DNA of 64,000 nucleotides. It comes from Sphingomonas sp. OK281 (GTDB taxonomy: Bacteria > Pseudomonadota > Alphaproteobacteria > Sphingomonadales > Sphingomonadaceae). A program made the position numbers and the translations under genes. Within the stretch, counting starts at the first letter, position 1. Every line of letters starts with the position of its first letter. The DNA is taken from positions 434,001 through 498,000 of the forward strand of contig NZ_FOVZ01000002.1 of NCBI RefSeq assembly GCF_900115295.1. Direction: 5' to 3'. This document shows positions 16,491 to 25,731 of the stretch, piece after piece. The notes below the pieces were generated by a model, which saw only the letters and a list, made by a program, of their open reading frames with translations, had not been told where the DNA came from and searched no databases.

Positions 16491-18602
16491 TCAGAAGCTG
16501 AAGCGCACCGTTCCCAGCACCGTCCGTGGATCGATCGCGAAGCGTGGCTGGATGACCGAGAAGCCGAACCCGGTCTGCGAGCCGGTCTGGTTCAGCAGGT
16601 TTTTGGCGTTGAGTTGGAATTTCCAGTGGGAAAGTTCATAGCCAACATAGCCGTTGAGGAAATCCTGCTTGCCGACCGCGCCGATCGCCAGATTGTCCGC
16701 GGTCGAGAAATACCGGTCGCGGCTGGTATAGTCGGCGCCGAGGATCAGCTTGCCCGGCCCGACCGCGACGTCGCCGTCGAACCCTGCGGTGAACTGGTAT
16801 TTGGGGAACACCGGCAGCGCGTTGCCGTCGAGCGATCCGCCCGCCGCGCTGTTGGCGTATTCGCCGTGATTGAGCGACCCGTTGCCCCACAAGGTAAGCC
16901 CTCGCAGCGCCCGCCACGAGAGTTCCAGCTCCAGCCCCTTCAGCGTCGCATCGTAATTTTCGATCAGGAACGCGCCGGCCGCGGTCGTGATCGCCTGTTG
17001 CCGGTCCTTGATCGTATTGTAGAAGCCGGCGACGTTGATCCGTACGGTGCGGCCGAACAGATCGGACTTGATGCCGACCTCGTACGCCTTGGTGATCTGT
17101 GGCTTGAACGGCTGCGACAGCTCGATCGCGGTCGACGCCAGCCCGTTATAGCCACCCGACTTGAACCCCTCGCCGTACGAGGCATAGGCGAGGATGTCCT
17201 GCGTCACCTTGTAGTTCAGGCCCACCTTGGGCGTGAACCGCGCATAACTGTTGGCGAGCTGGACCGGCGTGCCCGCGATCGTCGCATCCAGGCGCTTGTC
17301 GTCGATCGTGTACCGCCCCGCACCGACCAGCGATAGCTTGTCGCCGAGGTTCAGCGTCAGCTGGCCATAGCCCGCGAAGCTGTTGGTCTCGGTCGCGTAC
17401 ACGGTCTGGCTGGGCGCGAAGAACAGCGTCGTGTCGATCGTCTGGTCGGCCTTCTCGTTGAAATAATACAGGCCGGCAATGTATTCGAGCACGCCGCCCG
17501 CAGCCGTGTTCGTCACCTGGAGTTCCTGGCTGAACTGGTGTTGCGCGCTGCGCGTGGTGCGATCGAACAGCGAGATCGGCGTCGTACCGGGAAGCCCCAG
17601 CGCGGACGGCAGCACGCCGCCGGAGAAATCCTGGCGCCATCCGTCGGTCATCTCGGAATAGGCGGTGATCGAGGTCAGCCGCCCGCCCGCCATGTCCGCG
17701 CCGAGTTTCAGCGAACCGCCATATTGTTCGAGCCGGGTGAACGACGGCGTCGCGGACTGGACGCGGCGGTACGAGCCGGTGACGGGGACGATGCCACCGT
17801 TCGCATCGAGCGTGGTCGCCACGGCATATTGGCCATCCGACGTGCCGTGCATGTAATAGCCGGTCAGCCGCCCGTCGACCGCATCGCCGACATAGGCGAG
17901 ATCGCCCTGCACGCCCTCGAAATTCTCCTTGCCGACCTTCTTGGCCTGCGTGACGTTGTATTGCCGACCGCCGTCGCGCGCGCGGACGAGGCCGTTGACC
18001 GATGCGCGCCACTTGCCGTCGGCCGATAGCGGCCCGGTCAGATAGCCTTTCAGCCGGCGCTCGTTCCACGTGCCATAGCCCGCCTGGACGGTGCCGCCGA
18101 ACACGTCGCTCGGCGCCTTGGTGATGATGTTGACCGCGCCCGCCGACGAATTCCGGCCGTACAGCACCCCTTGCGGCCCCCGCAGCACCTCGATCCGGTC
18201 GAGCTCGACGAACTCGAGCATCGAACCCGACAGGCGCGCGCGATAGACGTCGTCGACGTAGATCGCGACTTCGGATTCCGACGTCACGATCGCACCGTCT
18301 GTAACGCCGCCCCCGCGGATATACGGTTTGAGCCCGGTGGTGCCGCCGGTCACGGAATCGAACTTCACGTTGGGTGCGATGCGGTTGAGATCGGAGGGCG
18401 ACTGGATCTGCAACCGGTCGATCGTCTTGGCCGAAATCGCGGTGACGCTGACGGGTACGTCCTGGAGCCGCTGGTCGGTGCGCTGCGCGGTGACGGTGAT
18501 CTCTTCGAGCGCACCGCTATCCTGGGGAGCTTCCTGCGCGCGGGCGGCGGTGGCGCCGAGCAACGCGAGCAACGAGACGGTCGAAAACATGAAGCGACGC
18601 AT
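16491..18602 (-). CDS. TonB-dependent outer-membrane receptor, second copy
   Basis: 703 aa. Signal peptide MRRFMFSTVSLLALLGATAARAQ, a TonB-box-like LEEITVTAQRTDQRLQDVPVSV, plug domain (ISAKTIDRLQIQSPSDLNRIAPNV; RIEVLRGPQGVLYGRNSSAGAVNIITK) and a barrel ending in VRFSF with terminal Phe. It is shorter than the receptor at 11826 and not a recent duplicate. The 480 bases upstream (18603-19085) contain its promoter region and a palindromic repeat, and no gene. Confidence 0.92.
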   Translation of the reverse strand: MRRFMFSTVSLLALLGATAARAQEAPQDSGALEEITVTAQRTDQRLQDVPVSVTAISAKTIDRLQIQSPSDLNRIAPNVKFDSVTGGTTGLKPYIRGGGVTDGAIVTSESEVAIYVDDVYRARLSGSMLEFVELDRIEVLRGPQGVLYGRNSSAGAVNIITKAPSDVFGGTVQAGYGTWNERRLKGYLTGPLSADGKWRASVNGLVRARDGGRQYNVTQAKKVGKENFEGVQGDLAYVGDAVDGRLTGYYMHGTSDGQYAVATTLDANGGIVPVTGSYRRVQSATPSFTRLEQYGGSLKLGADMAGGRLTSITAYSEMTDGWRQDFSGGVLPSALGLPGTTPISLFDRTTRSAQHQFSQELQVTNTAAGGVLEYIAGLYYFNEKADQTIDTTLFFAPSQTVYATETNSFAGYGQLTLNLGDKLSLVGAGRYTIDDKRLDATIAGTPVQLANSYARFTPKVGLNYKVTQDILAYASYGEGFKSGGYNGLASTAIELSQPFKPQITKAYEVGIKSDLFGRTVRINVAGFYNTIKDRQQAITTAAGAFLIENYDATLKGLELELSWRALRGLTLWGNGSLNHGEYANSAAGGSLDGNALPVFPKYQFTAGFDGDVAVGPGKLILGADYTSRDRYFSTADNLAIGAVGKQDFLNGYVGYELSHWKFQLNAKNLLNQTGSQTGFGFSVIQPRFAIDPRTVLGTVRFSF

Positions 18603-18924
18603 GGCTGTATCCCCTTTTGGGACTAGGTCGCGCAGCCAGCATCTTGGGCGTGGTCAGGCTATCTCGTCCCGATGATGAGCCCCCTCCCGGGGTCTGGCGC
18701 CGCGTTGGGATGGCTGTTCCATCCGCCGCGTTTCGCTGTCGAGACAGTGCGCTACGTGCGCCGGAATGGGAGCGCTTGCCGTTGGGTATCCGTCTGTCGA
18801 TCAGCGGTACCTTGGCACAAGCTGACCTGTGTCAGATCAGGGCCGCGGCGGTAGCTCGTAGGCAATGTTTCCCCGCCTTCGCGGGATAGCACGAGGGTAT
18901 GCTTCACGGCCTCACCGAAAACCG

Positions 18925-19032
18925 CACCACCCCGGCGGAGGCCGGGGCCCAATTGGAGAGGCCGTGGTAATGACGCGCCAACGTCTATCAACAGCGTTTC
19001 CCAATTGGGCCCCGGCCTTCGCCGGGGTGGTG
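18925..19032. repeat. REP-like palindromic element (type 1, copy A)
   Basis: Two 32-base arms, CACCACCCCGGCGGAGGCCG... (18925-18956) and its near-exact inverse (19001-19032, beginning CCAATTGGGCCCCGG), flank 44 bases. Each arm is also internally palindromic (CCCCGGC/GCCGGGG and GGGCCC-AATTGG). A second copy lies at 27748-27855. Dispersed intergenic elements of this kind act as BIME-like terminators or mRNA stabilisers. Confidence 0.85.
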
Positions 19033-19085
19033 TTTTGTCGGAGGCGCGCCGACGGGACGCCCACCCCAGCCCAGCCCAAATGCGC

Positions 19086-20603
19086 TCAAATCACCGCGCA
19101 GACGGTCTTCCATTCGAGATAGTTGTCCATCGCCTGCTTGCCGCTGTCGCGACCCCAGCCCGACGCCTTCATTCCGCCGATCGGCAACGATGCGTCGTAC
19201 ATCGCGTGGCAGTTGATCCACACCGTTCCCGCGCGGAGTTGTCCGCTCAGCCGGTGCGCGCTGGACAGCGACTGGGTCCAGATGCTCGACGCCAGCCCAT
19301 ATTGACTGTCGTTCGCTGCCGCGACCACTTCGTCCAGATCGTCATAGGGTTGCGCGACCAGCACCGGCCCGAACACCTCCTCGCGAACGATCGTCATGTC
19401 GGGGCGGACGTCGACTACCACGGTCGGTGCGACGAACGTACCCGCCTCGCCGGAACGATCGCCGCCGGTCAGCACGGTTGCGCCTTCGTCCCGCGCGCCG
19501 GAGACGAAGCTCGCGACCCGCTCGGCCTGCCGCGCCGACACGAGCGGACCCATTTGCGTCGCGGGGTCGAGGCCGTGGCCCATGGCAAGGCCCTTCGCAT
19601 AGGCGACGACGCCCTCGATCACCTGGTCGTGGATCGAGCGGTGGACGTAAAGCCGCGAGCCGGCGATGCAGACCTGGCCTGCGTTGAAGAAGATCGCGTT
19701 GGCGACGCCGGGGATGGCGAGATCGAGATCGGCGTCGGGCAGCACGATCGCGGGCGACTTGCCGCCAAGTTCGAGCGTGACGCGCTTGAAATTGGTCTTG
19801 GCCGCATCGAGGATCGCGCGGCCGGTCTGCGTCGAGCCGGTGAACGCGATCTTGTCGATGCCCGGATGCGCAGCGAGCGCGGCGCCGGTTTCGCTGCCGA
19901 GCCCGGTGACGATGTTGAGCACGCCGGCCGGTAGCCCTGCCTGCGTCATCAGTTCGCCGAGCCGCAAGGCGCTGAGCGAGGTGTCCTCCGCCGGCTTCAG
20001 GACGATCGTGCAACCTGCGGCCAGCGCCGGTGCCAGCTTCATCGCGGTCAGCACGAGCGGTGAGTTCCACGGCACGATCGCCGCGACCACGCCGACCGGC
20101 TCGCGCACCGTCCACGCCGAGATCATCTTGCCCGCCGGCTGATAATCGATCGAGCTTTCGAGCGTATTGCCTTCAATCGCCATCGCCTGGCCCGCAAAGA
20201 ACCGGAACTGGCTGATCGCGCCGGGTATCTCGGCCCAGCGTGCGACGAACAACGGCTTGCCCTGGTCGAGCGTCTCGAGTTCGGCGAGTTCGTCGACATG
20301 CGCCTCGATCAGGTCCGCGATCGCCCACAACAAGCGCGCCCGGTTGACCGGCGTGGTGGTGCGCCAGCCATCGAACGCCGCGCGGGCGGCCGTCACTGCC
20401 TGGTCGACGTCGCCGGCCGAGGCGGACGCGATCCGGCCGATTTCGCGACCGGTCGCGGGGTCGAGCGTCGCGAGCGTGGCGCCGCCCTCGGCGGACTGCC
20501 ATGCGCCGTCGATCAGCAATCCGCTGCCGCCCGCGCGGCGTTCGAGGAAGGCGCGCGTGTCGGCCCGGAGTTCCGGGCAAGATTCGGGGCTGACGATCGA
20601 CAT
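19086..20603 (-). CDS. NAD(P)-dependent aldehyde dehydrogenase (copy 1)
   Basis: 505 aa. ALDH superfamily: cofactor-binding PVGVVAAIVPWNSPLVL, AFTGSTQTGRAI, general base Glu in VTLELGGKSPAI (about 278), nucleophilic Cys in NAGQVCIAGSRLYVH (about 312) and the C-terminal VREEVFGPVL. It oxidises an aldehyde intermediate to the acid. The ATG at 20603 is chosen because AGGAGA lies seven bases upstream; a longer in-frame start at 20714 has no ribosome site. It is divergent from the hydantoinase operon, so the two share a 190-bp control region that carries a degenerate half-operator near 20676-20698. Confidence 0.9.
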   Translation of the reverse strand: MSIVSPESCPELRADTRAFLERRAGGSGLLIDGAWQSAEGGATLATLDPATGREIGRIASASAGDVDQAVTAARAAFDGWRTTTPVNRARLLWAIADLIEAHVDELAELETLDQGKPLFVARWAEIPGAISQFRFFAGQAMAIEGNTLESSIDYQPAGKMISAWTVREPVGVVAAIVPWNSPLVLTAMKLAPALAAGCTIVLKPAEDTSLSALRLGELMTQAGLPAGVLNIVTGLGSETGAALAAHPGIDKIAFTGSTQTGRAILDAAKTNFKRVTLELGGKSPAIVLPDADLDLAIPGVANAIFFNAGQVCIAGSRLYVHRSIHDQVIEGVVAYAKGLAMGHGLDPATQMGPLVSARQAERVASFVSGARDEGATVLTGGDRSGEAGTFVAPTVVVDVRPDMTIVREEVFGPVLVAQPYDDLDEVVAAANDSQYGLASSIWTQSLSSAHRLSGQLRAGTVWINCHAMYDASLPIGGMKASGWGRDSGKQAMDNYLEWKTVCAVI

Positions 20604-20791
20604 GACGGATTCTCCTGCAGGCCTGGCACCCTGGCGAACGTCGGCGCGCGTGACCAATCGCCACGCCCGAAAAGTCGCACAGCGGATAGTCGCGGTGACG
20701 CGGCCCAATCGCATTACCCGGCCGCTCTAGGAAGGCTCCAGCAAAGCGGCGCCCCGATCGGTCGTCGCGCCATCATCATAGCGGGGACATC

Positions 20792-22855
20792 ATGGCTTAT
20801 CGTTTGGGCGTCGATGTCGGTGGGACTTTCACCGACCTGCTGCTGCTGGATCAGGAGAGCGGCGGGTTCTGGCGGCACAAGACGCCGTCGACGCCGCACG
20901 ACAGCTCGGTCGGCATCCTGATCGGGGTCGAGGCGATCTGCGCCCATGCGGGGATCACGCCTGCCGAGATCGAATTCTTCCTGCACGGCACGACCGTCGC
21001 GACCAACGCGGTACTCGAGGGCAAGGGCGCGCGCGTCGGCCTGGTCACCAGCGAAGGGTACCGCCAGATCATGCAGATCGCGCGCAGCTTCGTGCCCGGT
21101 GGCCTTGCCGGCTGGATCGTCTGGCCGAAGCCCGAGCCGCTCGCCGCGCTGGAGGATACCGTCGAGATCCTGGGCCGCATGGACGCACACGGCAACGAAG
21201 TGCGGCCGATCGACGATGCCGATATCCGCGCCGCGCTGGAGGCGTTGAAGGCACAAGGCGTCGAGGCACTGACGGTGTCGCTGATCAACGCCTATCTGAA
21301 CGGCGCGCACGAGCTGCGCGTCGCCGAACTCGCCGCCGAGATCCTGCCCGAAGTGCCGCTGTCGCTCAGTCATGTCGTGCTGCCCGAGATGCAGGAATAC
21401 GAGCGCACGCTGACGACCGTGGCCAATGCCGCGGTCCGTCCGATCATGCGCAACTACGTCCGCAACCTGCGCACCAAGCTGCGCGACAGCGGCATGGCGG
21501 GCAGCCTGTCGCTGTTGCGTTCCGATGGCGGGCTGATGTCGTCCGAGAAGGCCGAGGAGCATCCCGTCTCGCTGCTGATGTCAGGGCCTGCGGGCGGCGT
21601 GACGGGCGCATTGTGGGTCGGCAAGAACGCCGGCATCCGCAACATCCTGACGCTCGACGTCGGCGGCACGTCGACGGACGTCGCGCTGATCGAGAACCTG
21701 GAGGCGCGTCGCGTCCGTACCACCGAAGTCGGCCATCTAGCGGTGCGGGCGTCCGCGCTCGACGTGAAGACGGTCGGCGCCGGCGGCGGCTCGATCGCCT
21801 ACGTTCCCGAACTGACCAACGCGCTGCGGGTCGGCCCCCAGTCGGCGGGCGCAGTGCCGGGGCCGGTCGCGTACGGCAAGGGCGGCGTCCAGCCGACCGT
21901 GACCGATGCGAATGTGGTCCTTGGATACCTGCCGGAATCTTTGCTCGGCGGCGCGTTCAAGCTCGACCGCGAGGGTGCCAAGATCGCCGTGCAGGGGATC
22001 GCCGACAAGCTCGGCATCGGCCTGATGCAGGCGGCGCGCGGGATCATCGACATCGTCAACGAGAACATGTTCGGCGCGCTTCGCATGATCTCGGTCCAGC
22101 AGGGCTACGACCCGCGCCACTTCGCGCTGATGGGGTTCGGCGGGGCAGGGCCGCTCCATGTCAACGCGGTCGCGCGGCTGATGGGCAGCTGGCCCGCGGT
22201 GTCGCCGGTCAGCCCCGGCGTGTTGTGCGCGCTCGGCGATGCCACCACGCAGATGCGGACCGAAACCGCACGCAGCTTCTCGCGCCGTTTCGCCGAGACC
22301 GACGAGACCGAGGTCCAGGCGATCCTCAACGAGATGGCCGCGCAGACCCGCGCCGAACTCGCCGCCGAAGGGATCGCGGACGGTGACATCACGTCGCTGT
22401 TCGAGATCGACGTCCGCTACGAAGGCCAGGCGTTCGAGGTGCCGCTGTCGATCGACGCCGAGACGCTCGCCCGCGACGGGCTCGCCGGCGTCACCGCGCG
22501 GTTCGACGAGGAGCATCACCGGTTATTCACCTTCAACATGGAGACCGCGCACGAACTCGTGAACCTGCGCGCCGTGGCGCTCGGGCCGTTGCTCGATCTC
22601 AAGGCGCCGGTACTTGCCGAGGGGAATGGCGATCCGATCGCCGCGAAATTGCGCGATCACGAGCTGTGGACCGACGGTGCGATGCAACCGGCGGTGATCT
22701 ACGACCGATCGAAACTGCGCGCCAACGACGTCGTGCCAGGCCCGGCGATCGTCGTCGAGATGGACTCCACGACGCTGATCGAGGGCGGCTGCATCGGCAC
22801 CGTGGACTCGGTCGGCAACATCCTGATCACCCCCGTTTCGTCTTTTGACGCCTGA
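20792..22855 (+). CDS. hyuA: hydantoinase/oxoprolinase family protein, A subunit
   Basis: 687 aa. HyuA fold: an N-terminal sugar-kinase-like ATPase segment (RLGVDVGGTFTDLLLLDQ, residues 5-22), then ILTLDVGGTSTDVALIEN (about 286) and GFGGAGPLHVNAVARLMG, the three phosphate/adenosine motifs of the ASKHA family. Such subunits pair with HyuB to hydrolyse cyclic amides (N-methylhydantoin, 5-oxoproline, caprolactam) or to carboxylate ketones with ATP. It begins an operon HyuA-HyuB-lyase-ADH-IclR. No third carboxylase subunit is seen, which argues for lactam or imide hydrolysis. The substrate is unknown. Confidence 0.88.
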   Translation: MAYRLGVDVGGTFTDLLLLDQESGGFWRHKTPSTPHDSSVGILIGVEAICAHAGITPAEIEFFLHGTTVATNAVLEGKGARVGLVTSEGYRQIMQIARSFVPGGLAGWIVWPKPEPLAALEDTVEILGRMDAHGNEVRPIDDADIRAALEALKAQGVEALTVSLINAYLNGAHELRVAELAAEILPEVPLSLSHVVLPEMQEYERTLTTVANAAVRPIMRNYVRNLRTKLRDSGMAGSLSLLRSDGGLMSSEKAEEHPVSLLMSGPAGGVTGALWVGKNAGIRNILTLDVGGTSTDVALIENLEARRVRTTEVGHLAVRASALDVKTVGAGGGSIAYVPELTNALRVGPQSAGAVPGPVAYGKGGVQPTVTDANVVLGYLPESLLGGAFKLDREGAKIAVQGIADKLGIGLMQAARGIIDIVNENMFGALRMISVQQGYDPRHFALMGFGGAGPLHVNAVARLMGSWPAVSPVSPGVLCALGDATTQMRTETARSFSRRFAETDETEVQAILNEMAAQTRAELAAEGIADGDITSLFEIDVRYEGQAFEVPLSIDAETLARDGLAGVTARFDEEHHRLFTFNMETAHELVNLRAVALGPLLDLKAPVLAEGNGDPIAAKLRDHELWTDGAMQPAVIYDRSKLRANDVVPGPAIVVEMDSTTLIEGGCIGTVDSVGNILITPVSSFDA

Positions 22856-22865
22856 GAGGACCATC

Positions 22866-24743
22866 ATGCCCGCACGCATCATCCAGGCCAACGACACACC
22901 CTTTGCCACGGTGCCGATCGATCCCGTCACGCTGGAGGTGATCGAGAACGCGCTCCGCAACGCTCGCATCGAGATGGACGCGACGCTCGTCCGGACCGCG
23001 ATGTCGCCCGGCATCCGCGAGCAGGGCGACGCCTTCCCGCTGATCGCCGACAGCAAGGGCCGGATGATCGTCGGCCAGTTCGGCTCGTATATCGGCCCGT
23101 TCCTCGACGGCTATGACGGCACCGTCGAGGACGGCGACCTGATCTTCCTCAACGATCCCTATTCGGTGCAGGGCGCGATCAGCCACCTGAACGACTGGCT
23201 CGTGCTGATGCCCGTGTTCAAGGACGGCCGCGTCGTCGCCTATACCTCGATGTTCGGCCATATGAGCGACATCGGTGGCAAGGTGCCCGGATCGATGCCG
23301 ATCGACGCGACCAGCATCTTCCAGGAGGGCGTCCGCATCCCGCCGGTCAAGCTGTGGAAGCAGGGCGTCCACAACGAGGACCTGCTGACGCTGATCATGC
23401 ACCAGACCCGCACGCCCGACTGGTGCCGTGCCGATCTGAACGCGCTGATCGCGTCGTGCCGCGTCGCCTCGCGCCGCATCATCGAGATGTGCGAGCGGTT
23501 CGGCGACGACGTCTATGCGTCCGCCACTGACCTGCTGCTCGAGCGCAACTATCGCGCGATGAAACAGCTCGTCGAGACCGCGATCGGCGAGGAGAAGGTC
23601 AGCTTCGAGGATTATATCTGCGACGACGGGCTCGGCTACGGCCCGTACAAGATCAAGTGCACGATGTGGCGCGAGGATGGCCGCGTCATCCTCGATTTCG
23701 ACGGCACCGATCCGCAGAGCCAGGCCTCGATCAATTTCCTGCTCAACGAAAACATGATGAAGATGTTCTTCGGCATCTACATGATCATGGTGTTCGACCC
23801 CCTGATCCTGTTCAACGACGGCTATTACGACCTGATCGACGTCCGCATCCCGGAAGGTTCGCTGCTCAAGCCGCGTTTCCCGGCGGCGCTGTCGGGCCGC
23901 ACGCATGCGCTGGGGCGGTTGTTCGACATCCTTGGCGGGCTGCTCGGCCAGAAGACGCCCGAGTTCCTCAACGCGGCCGGCTTCTCGTCGTCGCCGCACC
24001 TGTTCTATTCCGGGCTCGATGCGAGCGGAAAATGGTTCCAGCTGTTCCAGATCGGCTTTGGCGGGATCCCCGCGCGTCCCATGGGAGATGGGCCCGACGG
24101 CCATTCGCTCTGGCCGGGCTTCACCAACGTGCCGAACGAGTTCCTGGAGCGCTATTTCCCGCTGCGGATCGAGACGTACGAGACGGTCGCCGACAGCGGC
24201 GGGGCAGGGCTCCACCGCGGCGGCAATGGCATCAACATGGTGTACCGTTTCCTCCAGCCCGGCGTGATCGCGATCCACGACGATCGCTGGTTCGTGCCGC
24301 CCTGGGGCGTCAACGGCGGCGAGCCGGGGACGCGAGCGCGCAAGGTTCTGGTGAAGAACGACGGGACGGAGATCGTTCTCGGCAACAAGCTGGAGGATTA
24401 TCCGGTCGAGGCGGGCGAGCAGTTGCGCTTCGTAACCTGGGGCGGCGGCGGCTGGGGCGACCCGCTCGCGCGCGATCCGGCGTTGCTGGCGAAGGAACTG
24501 CGGCAGGGGCTGGTCACGGCCGAGGGTGCGAAACGCTACGGCGTCGTGCTGGTCGATGGCGCCGTCGATGTGGCGGCTACCGACGCGTTGCGCGCGACAA
24601 TGCGGGCCGCTCGCCCGGCGGAGCTGCCGACCTTCGATTATGGTCCGGACATCGAGACGTTGCGCGCCAATTGCCTCGCCGAGACCGGCCTGCCCGCACC
24701 GAAGCAACCGCGGTGGCACGCCACCGCAATCGCCGCCGAATAA
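22866..24743 (+). CDS. hyuB: hydantoinase/oxoprolinase family protein, B subunit
   Basis: 625 aa. HyuB signatures: VDPVTLEVIENALRNA-like start (PVTLEVIENALRNARIEMDA), FPLIADSKGRMIVGQFGSY, GDLIFLNDPYSVQGAISHLND, FGHMSDIGGKVPGSMP, and toward the C-terminus DSGGAGLHRGGNGINM and a GGGGWGDPLARDP motif, all typical of the zinc/iron-binding hydrolase subunit. I use the ATG at 22866 with AGAGGA just upstream, ten bases after the HyuA stop; 22845 would overlap HyuA. Together with HyuA it forms the ATP-dependent cyclic-amide hydrolase or carboxylase. Confidence 0.9.
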   Translation: MPARIIQANDTPFATVPIDPVTLEVIENALRNARIEMDATLVRTAMSPGIREQGDAFPLIADSKGRMIVGQFGSYIGPFLDGYDGTVEDGDLIFLNDPYSVQGAISHLNDWLVLMPVFKDGRVVAYTSMFGHMSDIGGKVPGSMPIDATSIFQEGVRIPPVKLWKQGVHNEDLLTLIMHQTRTPDWCRADLNALIASCRVASRRIIEMCERFGDDVYASATDLLLERNYRAMKQLVETAIGEEKVSFEDYICDDGLGYGPYKIKCTMWREDGRVILDFDGTDPQSQASINFLLNENMMKMFFGIYMIMVFDPLILFNDGYYDLIDVRIPEGSLLKPRFPAALSGRTHALGRLFDILGGLLGQKTPEFLNAAGFSSSPHLFYSGLDASGKWFQLFQIGFGGIPARPMGDGPDGHSLWPGFTNVPNEFLERYFPLRIETYETVADSGGAGLHRGGNGINMVYRFLQPGVIAIHDDRWFVPPWGVNGGEPGTRARKVLVKNDGTEIVLGNKLEDYPVEAGEQLRFVTWGGGGWGDPLARDPALLAKELRQGLVTAEGAKRYGVVLVDGAVDVAATDALRATMRAARPAELPTFDYGPDIETLRANCLAETGLPAPKQPRWHATAIAAE

Positions 24744-24755
24744 GGACTGCACATC

Positions 24756-25619
24756 ATGGCCAATTCCATCCTCCGCACCAAGCTCGCGGACGGCACGTTC
24801 TTCGTCGTTCCCGGTGTCCACGACATGATCTCGGCGGTCATCGCCGACAAGGTCGGGTTCGATATCCTCTACGGCACCGGCTATTGGCTGACCGCGTCCG
24901 CGTACGGCCTGCCCGACGCCGGGATCGCCAGCTACACGCAGATGGTCGACCGCATGGCGACCGTCGCGCGGACCAGCAAGGCGGCGCTGATCGCCGACGC
25001 CGACACGGGGTATGGCGGGCTGCTCAACGTCCATCACACCGTGAAGGGCTATGAGGCTGCCGGCGTCACCGCGGTGCAGCTGGAGGACCAGGAATTCCCC
25101 AAGAAATGCGGCCATACGCCCAACAAGCGGCTGATCCCGCTCGAGGACATGGTCGAGAAGATCAAGGTCGCGTGCGACGCGCGGACCGACACGGAGAACC
25201 TCCTGATCGTCGCGCGCACCGATGCACGCCAGGCCGAGGGCCTCGACGGTTCGCTGCGCCGGCTGGAGGCATATGCAAAGGCCGGTGCCGACATCCTGTT
25301 CCCCGAAGCGCTGCAAAGCGAGGAGGAGATGCGGACTGCCTGCGCCGCGTTCGATAAGCCCGTCATGGCGAACATGGCCAACGGTGGCCTCTCCCCGGTG
25401 CCGAATGCCTCGGTGCTGGCGGACCTCGGCTATGCGTTTGCGATCTACCCGTCGCTGACCAGCCTGGTCGCGGCGACGGCGATGGAGAAGGCCCTGATCG
25501 ACCTGAAGCAGAACGGCGTCGGCGAGCCGGACGAATTGTTCAACTTCAAGGAGTTCTGCTCCCTGATCGGCTTCGAAGACGTCTGGGCGTTCGAGAAGAA
25601 ATGGGCCAAGGCGGAGTAA
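24756..25619 (+). CDS. ICL/PEP-mutase-superfamily lyase (methylisocitrate/dimethylmalate-lyase-like)
   Basis: 287 aa. A TIM barrel with the superfamily motifs DADTGYG (about 82-88, Mg-binding), QLEDQEFPKKCGH (about 111-120, catalytic KKCGH loop), IVARTDAR and a PEAL segment. The family cleaves C-C bonds of 2-methylisocitrate, 2,3-dimethylmalate or oxaloacetate. The KKCGH loop favours a lyase over a PEP mutase. It stands 12 bases behind HyuB in the operon. With the LeuC/LeuD-like subunits at 55793-57831 it could form a hydrate-and-cleave route for a branched dicarboxylate. That link is inference. Confidence 0.85.
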   Translation: MANSILRTKLADGTFFVVPGVHDMISAVIADKVGFDILYGTGYWLTASAYGLPDAGIASYTQMVDRMATVARTSKAALIADADTGYGGLLNVHHTVKGYEAAGVTAVQLEDQEFPKKCGHTPNKRLIPLEDMVEKIKVACDARTDTENLLIVARTDARQAEGLDGSLRRLEAYAKAGADILFPEALQSEEEMRTACAAFDKPVMANMANGGLSPVPNASVLADLGYAFAIYPSLTSLVAATAMEKALIDLKQNGVGEPDELFNFKEFCSLIGFEDVWAFEKKWAKAE

Positions 25620-25635
25620 TCCGCATTTGCGGTTC

Positions 25636-25705
25636 TCCTGCGAATGCAGGAGCCCAGGGTCACGGGCGACACGCTTGTGATCCTGGATTCCCGCGTCCGC
25701 GGGAA
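25636..25705. repeat. REP-like element, type 2 (three stacked hairpins)
   Basis: Between lyase and alcohol dehydrogenase: TCCTGC-GAAT-GCAGGA (25636-25651), CAGGGTCAC...GTGATCCTG (25655-25685, one mismatch) and TTCCCGCG-TC-CGCGGGAA (25688-25705). An intergenic palindromic repeat; it may attenuate transcription into the downstream genes. Confidence 0.7.
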
Positions 25706-25731
25706 CACGGTTTGTGCGAGAGAGCATCATC

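Noticed and set aside
18716..18738. A further IclR-type site upstream of the second TonB receptor
   Set aside because: Only the half ATCCGCC matches; the other half is absent, so chance is the simpler explanation.
20792..24743. Acetone or acetophenone carboxylase
   Set aside because: The extra small subunits of those enzymes are not present in the operon; only the A and B subunits are seen.
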